Shown piece by piece: positions 53,329 to 64,000 of a stretch of 64,000 nt of DNA (position 1 is the first letter of the stretch; each line of letters starts with the position of its first letter). Source of the DNA: Urechis unicinctus (lineage: Eukaryota > Annelida > Polychaeta > Xenopneusta > Urechidae); assembly GCA_034190875.2 (NCBI GenBank), contig JAXDRA010000551.1:92729-156728 (forward strand). Reading direction: 5' to 3'. The notes beneath the pieces are model-generated. The model did no database searches, was not told the origin of the DNA, and saw nothing but the letters and a program-made list of their open reading frames with translations. Both the position numbers and the translations under genes were made by a program.

Positions 53329-55981
53329 GTCAGTGTCTTACGAATGGTCTCCTAACTTTCACTTGCTGGTTGGAAAGACCGTTGTCAATTCAAACAGTTA
53401 ATTGCAGCGCAGAAATGCCCATTTGTGTTTGACTTCCAGTCAGACATACTCGCAAGTCATAACGAAGTTGGTTGGCTGCTGCGCGTCGAGTAGCTTCCAC
53501 AAAAGTAGGGGGCGCTGCCTACGCGGTGTCACGGAATTTGTTGGGCGTGCTGCCGAGTCGGGTATCTTATTATAACAAGAACTTTGATCTAGGTACTTAG
53601 CTGGAGGTTCGTGGGATGCTAACGTAAGGTTTCCACTAGTGCTGATCCCTTGTCGTTCTACGCAGGTGGGTTCCTGTCGACAACCAAATCAGCTGACACG
53701 GCCTAGTTGCAGGAGTGAGCTGTTGTTTTTGAGGTTGGTGATGTCGACTGTCGTAATATATCTCAATGTTATTATCATAACTCTTATGTATAACTGTTAT
53801 AACGTTAATGATATACCTAATTAGGTTAACTTCCGTTTCATTCTAGCTGTTGGACAACTGCTAGATCTATGAATAAACGTGGCCAGTTAATATTACAAAT
53901 CGGATGAAAGATATCATTCACGGAAATATCCGCCACGACAAAATCTCATGTCATTTGTCGAATGAACATTCAAGTTACAGTTGTTGTCCCAGTGGATGTA
54001 TCTTCAGCGGGGCGGTGTCATCAAGCTGCATGCAGGCGCTCTCGAGGCGTGGGGGGTGGGGGGAGGCACTTAAATATATAGAGGTAGTATATACGCGCGA
54101 CAGGCAATGTTTTTTGGACTCTCGGCCTGTACGGCAGATTTTGTTGGGCTTTGTGTTGTACGATGGTGTATGTTTTTCTCTTACCATCTGTACAGCGGGT
54201 TTAACATGTATTTTGTTTCACAATGTTGAGATTTTCTACCGGGATTTCCCACCAACCGTTGACAATGCAAATGCAATGAATGATACCTGTGTGACGCGCC
54301 GAGGTTCACACGCTCAACCTAGCAAGCGCGCGAATTTGTTAAAACACTTAATCATAAATCAGCCAATCGGATTTTGAGATTTTTCAAACACTATTATCCT
54401 GCTTACGACGTACGACGTATTATACATTTGCATAATACCTTGTACGACAGGGTTTGCTTTTGTGCCATTTTCACCCTATACGACGGTTACGGTTTTCGAG
54501 GGCCCCCGGCACACCCCTACCCAGGATAAGGCCATGTTGGTAAAAACAAACACCATCAAGCCACCAGTCTCAATGCACAATATCAAAGTACCAAAGAAGA
54601 GAAACCAAAAAGGTTTGTCCCAATATATTGTGACATGCTGGGGTTACAGTTTCAACAGTTGTGTTGATCAGTTGTACGATCCATAGTGATGACGACCTTC
54701 ATCGGGTCTTTGGTCAAGCCATCCCTTCATCCTGTACACGGCCAGCGCATTCAGCGTTTACTATTTGTCCACACACAACAGGGACAGTAATTTGTGGACA
54801 GCTTTACACCTGAGCAGTTTGGTTGCATGTTGCCCAATCCTTCATCAAAAAAACCAAGTGACATTGACATGGCAATTTCTGAGTTACCGAGCAATCCCTC
54901 GCAGACCTATCATAAAAGTCAATTGCATTAAATCATTACATCATCCAGTTACCCAAGTCGATTTGACCAGTGAATGGAATGTCCAGAAAGCTGCCAAACA
55001 CATAGCGCGTTTCAATCTGTAAGCAAACTCCAAGAGCAATCGCCAAGCCTTAAAAACGACCCGCCCCATTTCGGAATAGCGTTGGATTTTATTGTTGTAG
55101 CAGGTCATGTGACGATTGACGTCATTGTTGAGTATATTAACCATATACCAACTTTACATCAGCCGCCCAACAAACTTGTCACATTTATCATCAAGCTTAG
55201 TGTGTCTCAGATGCGACCAACAGGAAGCTGCCTTAAGACTATTGTAACGAAGTAACACGTAAATGTCGTCGAATCATGGACGAAGTCCTCGTGTTGAAAG
55301 TCTAACTGGATGATACCCCGACATTGGCCGACAACAAGTTGGAAGCCTCTCAGGGGTGTCGTGCATTACCTCAACCCCCCAACCCCAAACCATGTCGCTA
55401 CCATGATTATGAATACCACCATGAAAATGATTGATGTGGCCACATTACGTGAATAGACACCAAGCGATGTATTATATAAATGGACCAAATAAACAGATAT
55501 ACACTCGATTACTGTCGCTAATATTCATATGCTGTTTTATCCTAAAACAATCACTGTGCGCCTCTTTTTATGCCAACATCCCTTTGCTGAGATCTTCCAA
55601 TAGGTTCCATTGGAATACTGACCATACAGATCTCCAGTTGTTCGGGCAGCTGCAAAGGTTTAACTTTAACCCCCAAAATGATAGCACATACCCTCGCTTA
55701 GCATTAGAGATTCATGGTTCAAATATGATCATTGGTGACACGTTGGCGTTTCGAAGATGGACTCTAAAACTATAACTACAAAGCATATGTATTACAGGTG
55801 GATACCCATGTGCAATATCAATTGACGACATTTGGTCTTTATCTCATTGCCTACATGGTGTGTTGATTTCGTCTTGTGTACTTTCACCAAGGTTAGGATG
55901 GGTTATAAATAGATCAAAGGCTATGGTGAGTTTCGGGCATTGGATGCAACATAATAATTAAGATATATTTTTGACCAATGA
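53329..55981 (+). repeat. 3-kb tandem unit, copy 2 (internally deleted)
   Basis: 2,653 bp. It joins copy 1 at TATAAATGTCAGTG, where the tail of one unit and the head of the next share AAATG, so the extreme tail and first bases of the head are missing. Two further deletions remove about 14 bases after GTCTTACGA and roughly 350 bases between CTCCTAACTT and TCACTTGCTGG (53,350-53,360). The rest matches copy 3 closely. A 157-codon ATG frame (53,904-54,377) is intact only here: copy 1 has a 2-base difference in the G-rich region and copy 3 lacks one base after GGATGAA and has a TAG near 57,139. It is therefore probably not a gene. Confidence 0.9.
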
Positions 55982-58900
55982 ACATACAACAGCACTTAAA
56001 ACAAATAAGAGCACAAACGTTCATGTGTGGGAAAATGTCAGTGTCTTACGAGTTTTTCTCTCCTTATGGTCTCCTAACTTACAGTTAGCCTCTCTCAGGG
56101 AATGATGCAACCTGATGTTCACCATAATACATATTACAGAAACATGACACCTGCATGATTCACATTGAAGTTTCTCTAATTAGACCTTTTTTGCTAGAAT
56201 GCATGCAACCCTGGCTTTCACTTGCTTACTGTATAATATTGTGTCAATGAATTTGCGGCAACGTTCCTTAACCTGCATAATGCATCTACTAGTGATTTGC
56301 TTGGGACTACGAGCCCTTACTTTGCGCTTCGGTAATTCTTCTGGTCATGTATATCATTGACTACAGAAATTTTGTTTCTGCATATTGCACACTACTTAAT
56401 ATCCGCACAATATAGCCAGAGACATGTGCTAGAACATTCACTTGCTGGTTGGAAAGACCGTTGTCAATTCAAACAGTTAATTGCAGCGCAGAAATGCCCA
56501 TTTGTGTTTGACTTCCAGTCAGACATACTCGCAAGTCATAACGAAGTTGGTTGGCTGCTGCGCGTCGAGTAGCTTCCACAAAAGTAGGGGGCGCTGCCTA
56601 CGCGGTGTCACGGAATTTGTTGGGCGTGCTGCCGAGTCGGGTATCTTATTATAACAAGAACTTTGATCTAGGTACTTAGCTGGAGGTTCGTGGGATGCTA
56701 ACGTAAGGTTTCCACTAGTGCTGATCCCTTGTCGTTCTACGCAGGTGGGTTCCTGTCGACAACCAAATCAGCTGACACGGCCTAGTTGCAGGAGTGAGCT
56801 GTTGTTTTTGAGGTTGGTGATGTCGACTGTCGTAATATATCTCAATGTTATTATCATAACTCTTATGTATAACTGTTATAACGTTAATGATATACCTAAT
56901 TAGGTTAACTTCCGTTTCATTCTAGCTGTTGGACAACTGCTAGATCTATGAATAAACGTGGCCAGTTAATATTACAAATCGGATGAAGATATCATTCACG
57001 GAAATATCCGCCACGACAAAATCTCATGTCATTTGTCGAATGAACATTCAAGTTACAGTTGTTGTCCCAGTGGATGTATCTTCAGCGGGGCGGTGTCATC
57101 AAGCTGCATGCAGGCGCTCTCGAGGCGTGGGGGGTGGGGTAGGCACTTAAATATATAGAGGTAGTATATACGCGCGACAGGCAATGTTTTTTGGACTCTC
57201 GGCCTGTACGGTAGATTTTGTTGGGCTTTGTGTTGTACGATGGTGTATGTTTTTCTCTTCCCATCTGTACAGCGGGTTTAACATGTATTTTGTTTCACAA
57301 TGTTGAGATTTTCTACCGGGATTTCCCACCAACCGTTGACAATGCAAATGCAATGAATGATACCTGTGTGACGCGCCGAGGTTCACACGCTCAACCTAGC
57401 AAGCGCGCGAATTTGTTAAAACACTTAATCATAAATCAGCCAATCGGATTTTGAGATTTTTCAAACACTATTATCCTGCTTACGACGTACGACGTATTAT
57501 ACATTTGCATAATACCTTGTACGACAGGGTTTGCTTTTGTGCCATTTTCACCCTATACGACGGTTACGGTTTTCGAGGGCCCCCGGCACACCCCTACCCA
57601 GGATAAGGCCATGTTGGTAAAAACAAACACCATCAAGCCACCAGTCTCAATGCACAATATCAAAGTACCAAAGAAGAGAAACCAAAAAGGTTTGTCCCAA
57701 TATATTGTGACATGCTGGGGTTACAGTTTCAACAGTTGTGTTGATCAGTTGTACGATCCATAGTGATGACGACCTTCATCGGGTCTTTGGTCAAGCCATC
57801 CCTTCATCCTGTACACGGCCAGCGCATTCAGCGTTTACTATTTGTCCACACACAACAGGGACAGTAATTTGTGGACAGCTTTACACCTGAGCAGTTTGGT
57901 TGCATGTTGCCCAATCCTTCATCAAAAACCAAAGTGACATTGACATGGCACATTTCTGAGTTACCGAGCAATCCCTCGCAGACCTATCATAAAGTCAATT
58001 GCATTAAATCATTACATCATCCAGTTACCCAAGTCGATTTGACCAGTGAATGGAATGTCCAGAAAGCTGCCAAACATAGCGCGTTTCAATCTGTAAGCAA
58101 ACTCCAAGAGCAATCGCCAAGCCTTAAAAACGACCCGCCCCATTTCGGAATAGCGTTGGATTTTATTGTTGTAGCAGGTCATGTGACGATTGACGTCATT
58201 GTTGAGTATATTAACCATATACCAACTTTACATCAGCCGCCCAACAAACTTGTCACATTTATCATCAAGCTTAGTGTGTCTCAGATGCGACCAACAGGAA
58301 GCTGCCTTAAGACTATTGTAACGAAGTAACACGTAAATGTCGTCGAATCATGGACGAAGTCCTCGTGTTGAAAGTCTAACTGGATGATACCCCGACATTG
58401 GCCGACAACAAGTTGGAAGCCTCTCAGGGGTGTCGTGCATTACCTCAACCCCCCAACCCCAAACCATGTCGCTACCATGATTATGAATACCACCATGAAA
58501 ATGATTGATGTGGCCACATTACGTGAATAGACACCAAGCGATGTATTATATAAATGGACCAAATAAACAGATATACACTCGATTACTGTCGCTAATATTC
58601 ATATGCTGTTTATCCTAACACAATCACTGTGCGCCTCTTTATGCCAACATCCCTTTGCTGAGATCTTCCAATAGGTTCCATTGGAATACTGACCATACAG
58701 ATCTCCAGTTGTTCGGGCAGCTGCAAAGGTTTAACTTTAACCCAAAAATGATAGCACATACCCTCGCTTAGCATTAGAGATTCATGGTTCAAATATATGA
58801 TCATTGGTGACACGTTGGCGTTTCGAAGATGGACATTAAAACTATAACTACAAAGCATATGTATTACAGGTGGATACCCATGTGCAATATCAATTGACTA

Positions 58901-59020
58901 CATTTGGTCTTTATCTCATTGCCTACATTGTGTGTTGATTTGGTCTGGTGTACTTTCACCAAGGTTAGGATGGGTTATAAAGGCTATGGTGAGTTTCGGG
59001 CATTGGATGCAACATAATTA
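55982..59020 (+). repeat. 3-kb tandem unit, copy 3 (full length)
   Basis: 3,039 bp, the cleanest reference for the full unit together with copy 1. It shares most diagnostic variants with copy 2, including GTCGACTGTCG, CGCGAATTTG, CACCCCTACC and GTTGAGTATATTAACC. Its right end is joined to copy 4 at CATAATTATCGCAAG, where the tail runs directly into the middle of the unit. Frame 57,871-58,329 is the counterpart of the doubtful frame in copy 1. Confidence 0.9.
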
Positions 59021-61607
59021 TCGCAAGTCATAACGAAGTTGGTTGGCTGCTGCGCGTCGAGTAGCTTCCACAAAAGTAGGGGGCGCTGCCTACGCGGTGT
59101 CACGGAATTTGTTGGGCGTGCTGCCGAGTCGGGTATCTTATTATAACAAGAACTTTGATCTAGGTACTTAGCTGGAGGTTCGTGGGATGCTAACGTAAGG
59201 TTTCCACTAGTGCTGATCCCTTGTCGTTCTCCCGCAGGTGGGTTCCGTCGACAACCAAATCAGCTGACACGGCCTAGTTGCAGGAGTGAGCTGTTGTTTT
59301 TGAGGTTGGTGATGTCGACTGTCGTAATATATCTCAATGTTATTATCATAACTCTTATGTATAACTGTTATTAAACGTTAATGATATACCTAATTAGGTT
59401 AACTTCCGTTTCATTCTAGCTGTTGGACAACTGTTACTAGATCTATGAATAAACGTGGCCAGTTAATATTACAAATCGGATGAAAGATATCATTCACGGA
59501 AATATCGCCACGACAAAATCTCATGTCATTGTCGAATGAACATTCAAGTTACAGTGTTGTCCCAGTGGATGTATCTTCAGCGGGGCGGGTGTCATCAGCT
59601 GCATGCAGGCGCTCTCGAGGCGTGGGGGGGTGGGGGGAGGCACTTAAATATATAGAAAGGTAGTATATACGCGCGACAGGCAATGTTTTTTTGGACTCTC
59701 GGCCTGTACGGCAGATTTTGTGGCTTTGTGTTTGTACGATGGTGTATTGTTTCTCTTTACCATCTGTACAGCGGCGTTTAAACATGTAGTTTTTGTTTCA
59801 CAATGTTGAGATTTTCTACCGGGAGATTTCCCACCAAACCGTTGACAATGCAAATGCAAAATGAATGATACCTGTGGTGACGCGCCGAGGTTCAACACGC
59901 TCAACCTAGCAAGCGCGCGGAAGTTGTAAAAAAAACACTTAATCATAAATCAGCCAATCGGATTTTGAGAGTTTTTTCAAACACTATTATCCTGCTTACG
60001 ACGTACGACGTATATATACATTTGCATAATACCTTGTACGACAGGGTTTGCTTTTGTGCCATTTTCACCCATACGACGGTTACGGTTTTCGAGGGGCCCC
60101 CGGCACACCCCCTACCCAGGATAAAGGCCATGTTGGTAAAAACAAAAACACCATCAAGCCACCAGTCTCAATGCACAATATCAAGTACCAAAGAAGAGAA
60201 ACCAAAAAGGTTTGTCCCAATATATTGTGACATGCTGGGGTTACAGTTTCAACAGTTGTGTTGATCAGTTGTACGATCCATAGTGATGACGACCCTTCAT
60301 CGGGTCTTTGGTCAAGCCATCCCTTCATCCTGTACACGGCCAGCGCATTCAGCGTTTACTATTTGTCCACACACAACAGGGGACAGTAATTTGTGGACAG
60401 CTTTACACCTGAGCAGTTTGGTTGCATGTTGCCCAATCTTCATCAACAAAACCAAAGTGACATTGACATGGCACATTTCTGAGTTACCGAGCAATCCCTC
60501 GCAAGACCTATAATAAAGTCAATTGCAATAAATCATTACATCATCCAGTTACCCAAGTCGATTTGACCAGTGAATGGATGTCCAGGGAAAAGCTGCCAAA
60601 CATAGCGCGTTTCAATCTGTAAGCAAATCCAAGAGCAATTCGCCAAGCCTTAAAAACGACCCGCCCCATTTCGGAAATAGCGTTGGATTTTATTGTTGTA
60701 GCAGGTCATTGTGACTATTGACATTACCCTGTCATTGTTGAGTATATTAACCATATACCAACTTTACATCAGCCGCCCAACAAACTTGTCACATTTATCA
60801 TCAAGCTTAGTGTGTCTCAGATGCGACCCAACAGGAAGCTGCCTTAGGACTATTGTAACGAAGTAACACGTAAATGTCCCGTCGAATCATGGGACGAAGT
60901 CCTCGTGTTTGAAAGTCTAACTGGATGATACCCGACATTGGCCGACAACAAGTTGGAAGCCTCTCAGGGGGGTGTTCGTGCATTACCCTCAACCCCCCCA
61001 ACCCCAAACCATGTCGCTACCATGAGTATGAATACCACCATGAAAATGATTGATGTGGCCACATTACGTGGAATAGACACCAAGCGATGTATTATATAAA
61101 TGGACCAAATGAAAACAGATATACACTCGATTACTGTCGCTAATACTTCATGATTGCTGTTTATCCTAACACAATCACTGTGCGGCCTCTTTATGCCAAC
61201 ATCCCTTTGCTGAGATCTTCCAATAGGTTCCATTGGAATACTGACCATACAGATCTCCAGTTGTTCGGCCAGCTGCAAAGGTTTAACTTTAACCCAAAAT
61301 GATAGCACATACCCTCGCTTAGCATTAGAGATTCATGGTTTCAAAAATATGATCATTGGGGTGACACGTTGGCGTTTCGAAGATGGACTCTAAAACTATA
61401 ACTACAAAGCATATGTATTACAGGTGGATACCCATGTGCAATATCAATTGACGAACATTTGGTCTTTATCTCATTGCCTACATGGTGTGTTGATTTCGTC
61501 TTGTGTACTTTCAACCAAGGTTAGGATGGGTTAAAATAGATCAAAAGGTCTATGGTGAGTTTCGGGGCATTGGATGCAACATAATAATTAAGATATATTT
61601 TTGACCC
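59021..61607 (+). repeat. 3-kb tandem unit, copy 4 (head missing, indel-rich)
   Basis: About 2,587 bp. It lacks the first 548 bp of the unit and starts at TCGCAAGTCATAACG. Relative to copies 1-3 it carries many extra bases, mostly in homopolymers (for example GAGGGGCCCCCGG near 60,092, GTAAAAAAAACAC near 59,927, GGACTTTTTT-type runs), a pattern typical of raw long-read error. Open frames differ from those in the other copies mainly because of these indels and should not be read as genes. The tail keeps the GATCAAAAGG and TAATTAAGATATATTTTTGACC segments seen in copy 2. Confidence 0.87.
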
Positions 61608-62111
61608 AATGCCCCTTTGTGTTTTTATTCGTCAAATACTCACGCAAGTCATAACGAAGTTTTTTGCGGTTTCGCGTCGAGTAGTTTTTCCAAAAAAAGT
61701 GGGGGGGCGCTGCCTAGCGGGTGTCACGGAAAATTTTTGGGGGGTCTGGCCCAGTCGGGGATCTTATTATAACAAGAAATTATATAAAAGGCCCCAAAAA
61801 ACAAATACATCGTTAAGGGTAATATTATATTGTTTATCCTAAAAAAATATGTGCGCCTTTTATGCCAACATCCCTTGCTGAGATCTTCCAATAGGTTCCA
61901 TTGGGAATACTGACCATACAATCTCCATGGTTCGGGCAGCTGCAAGGTTTAACTTTAACCCGAAAATGATAGCACATACCCTCGCTTAGCATTAGAGATT
62001 CATGGTTCAAATATATGATCATTGGTGACCGTTGGGCGTTTCGAAGATGGACCTTAAAAAATATAACTACAAAGCATATGTATTACAGGTGGATACCATG
62101 GGGGGGGGGGC
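61608..62111 (+). repeat. 3-kb tandem unit, copy 5 (large internal deletion)
   Basis: About 0.5 kb. It starts within the ATGCCC-TTTGTGTTT region, runs to TTATTATAACAAGAA, then jumps to ATTATATAAA near the end of the unit, losing about 1.9 kb (the interval corresponding to roughly 50,972-52,863 in copy 1). It stops at GGTGGATACCATG followed by a run of about 11 G. Indels are frequent. Mis-assembly is a serious alternative to a real deletion. Confidence 0.7.
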
Positions 62112-62288
62112 GAAGCGCTTAATACTTTGCGCTTCGGAAGCTCTTCTGGTCAGTGTTATCAATTGCCTACAGAAATTTTGTTTTTATTCTTCTGCTATTG
62201 GCATACAGGGGGGGGGGGAAAGGGCTACTTAATAATCACCGCACAAGATAGGCGCAGAGACATGTGCTAGAACATTCCATTGCTGGTT
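62112..62288 (+). repeat. Fragment of the 3-kb unit head
   Basis: Matches about 50,625-50,760 of copy 1 (TTTGCGCTTCGG, CTACAGAAATTTTGTTT, AGAGACATGTGCTAGAACATT) but is flanked and interrupted by runs of 9-12 G at about 62,101 and 62,210. It is followed by a jump back to the position equivalent to 50,385, so order is scrambled here. Confidence 0.65.
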
Positions 62289-64000
62289 CCTGAACTTACA
62301 GTTAGTCTCTCTCAGGGAAACGATGCACAAACTGAAGTTCACCATAATGGCAGATTACGGCCAAATGGACAACCTTGATTCACATTGGTGTTTTCTCTGA
62401 TGCGACCTCCTTCAGCTTAGATATGCTAACCCTCGCTTTCAATTTCATACTGGATAAACTGTGTCAATGGCTTTGCTGCAAGTCCTTAGCGCCTAATGCA
62501 TCCACAAGTGATTAGGGGGGGATAACGAGCCATTCCTTTTGTACTAGCCTTAATTCTCTGGTCACGGCTATCATTGACTACAGGAAATTTTGTTTCTGAA
62601 TATTGACACACAGTTTAATTCTGGGCAGTATCGCTAGAGACAAACTACAATGTTACAGTCGTTCAGAAGCCTTGTCCCCCAATTCAAACAGTATTTGCCT
62701 GCGCAGAAAAGAAAAGAAAGAATGCCCATTTGAGTGACTTCGAGTAAGCCATACTCGCAAGTCATAACGAAGTGGGTGGCTGGCTGCGCGTCGGGAGTAG
62801 CTCCACAAAAGTAGGGGGCGCTTGCCTACGCCGTGATGTCGTTCGTGACTGGCAGGTCGGGTTTACGCTGGAACGAGACAAACCAATGGAGTATCATCTG
62901 ACCACAAGGACCTAGGTGGCATGGAGGTGAGCCTGATTGTTTTTGAGGTTTTGGGATGTCGGACTGTCGTAATCTAAATCGCAATTGTTTTTGAGGTTGT
63001 GAGGTCGACTGTCGTAAGTATATATCAATGTTATTATCATAACTCTTCTGTATAATGTTATAACGTTAATGCTATACCTAATAGGTTAACTTCCGTTTCA
63101 TTTAGCGTTGGACACTGCTAGACTATGAATAAACGTGGCCAGCTTATATTACAAACGGATGAAAAGATTATCATTCACGGAAATATATCCGCCACGGACA
63201 AAATCTCATGTCATTCGAAATGAACATTCAAGTTACAGTTGTTGTCCAGTGGAGTTCTCAGAGGGGCGGTGTCATCAAGCTGCTTGCAGGCGCTCTCGAG
63301 GCGTGGGGGGTGGGGGGAGGCAAATTAAAATATAGAGGTAGTAATACGGCGACAGGCAATGTTTTTTGGACTCTCGGCCTGTACGGCGATTTTGTTGGGC
63401 TTTGTGTGTACGAGGGTGTATGCTTTTTCTCTTACATATGTACAGAGGGTTTACATGTATTTTGTTTAACTGTTGAGATTTTCTTACCGTGATTTCCACA
63501 CCGTGACAATGCAAATATGCAATGAATGATACCTGTGTACGCGCCGAGGTTCCACCCTCAACTAGCAAGCGCGCGAATTTGTTAAAACACTTATCATTTA
63601 AAGCAGCCAATCGGATTTTGAGATTTTTTTTCAAACACGATTATTCTTGCTGACGACGTACGACGTGATTACTACATTTGCATAATACCTGGACGAAGGG
63701 TTTGCTTTTGTGGCATTTTCACCCTTATACGACGGTTACGGTTTCGAGGGGCCACCGGCACACCCCTACCCAGATTAAGGCCAACCCGGCCCCCATCATG
63801 TGTAAACTATTGTTAAAAACAAACACCATCAAGCACCAGTTCTCATGCACAATATCAAAGTACCAAAGAAGAGAAACCAAAAAGGTTTGTCCGCAATATC
63901 TGTGACATGCTGGGGTTAACAGTTTCATACAGTTTTCAACAGTTGTGTTTATCAGTTGTAACGACCATAGTGATGACGACCTTCATCGGGTCTTTGGTCA
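62289..64000 (+). repeat. 3-kb tandem unit, copy 6 (diverged, cut by window end)
   Basis: It begins at CTGAACTTACAGTTAG (equivalent to about 50,385 of copy 1) and continues to the window end, equivalent to about 52,114. The stretch 62,289-62,990 is clearly more diverged than any other copy. It includes a local duplication of the TTGTTTTTGAGGTT and GACTGTCGTAA segment (62,937-63,018). After about 63,020 it returns to close similarity with missing or extra bases. Both octamer motifs are kept, while the TATA-like and kappaB-like sites are altered. Confidence 0.8.

Noticed and set aside
55431..55775. 114-codon plus-strand frame in 3-kb copy 2
   Set aside because: It opens with TTG, and base-number differences (CCCCCAAAATG versus CCCAAAAATG, and AAATATG versus AAATATATG) break the frame in copies 1 and 3. 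No domain was recognised.

Overview
The window looks like repeat-dominated eukaryotic nuclear DNA, probably from a marine invertebrate. That guess rests only on overall character: AT-leaning sequence, kilobase-scale tandem satellites, a long CT/TA microsatellite, and no bacterial or organellar genes. I recognise no protein-coding gene, rRNA, tRNA or known transposon protein on either strand. Most open frames are readings of tandem repeats, and many of the longer ones elsewhere begin at TTG or GTG rather than ATG.

Layout. (1) About 1-45,771 is one tandem array of a 37-bp monomer, roughly 1,240 copies, in higher-order layers. From 1 to 33.3 kb a marker block of six diverged monomers in fixed order recurs 21 times. 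Blocks and intervening monomers have been duplicated together in units of about 1.6, 1.9, 2.1, 2.7, 6.0, 7.2 and 7.6 kb. The clearest is a 5.96-kb higher-order unit present twice (about 19.5-25.4 and 25.4-31.4 kb). About 12.24-18.3 kb belongs to the same array but is smeared with indels and is probably poorly resolved consensus. From 33.3 to 43.6 kb the marker block is absent and higher-order units are shorter and looser. From 43.6 to 45.77 kb the array is degenerate, like a satellite edge. (2) About 45,772-47,430 is a second, unrelated-looking or very distantly related tandem array of a 33-bp monomer. (3) About 47,430-50,291 is mostly single-copy DNA with a polypyrimidine CT tract and a TA tract at 49,522-49,823. 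(4) From 50,292 to the window end is a head-to-tail tandem of a roughly 3.04-kb unit of unidentified family: two full copies, two internally or terminally deleted copies, one strongly rearranged copy, and a more diverged copy cut by the window end.

Nothing here reads as genes working together. The plausible biology is structural: a satellite block (centromeric, pericentromeric or subtelomeric), its decaying edge, a neighbouring minisatellite, and a tandemly amplified 3-kb unit. That unit carries a conserved cluster of promoter-like motifs (TATA-like, kappaB-like, two octamers, CCAAT, AATAAA) and might be transcribed as non-coding RNA; this last point is inference.
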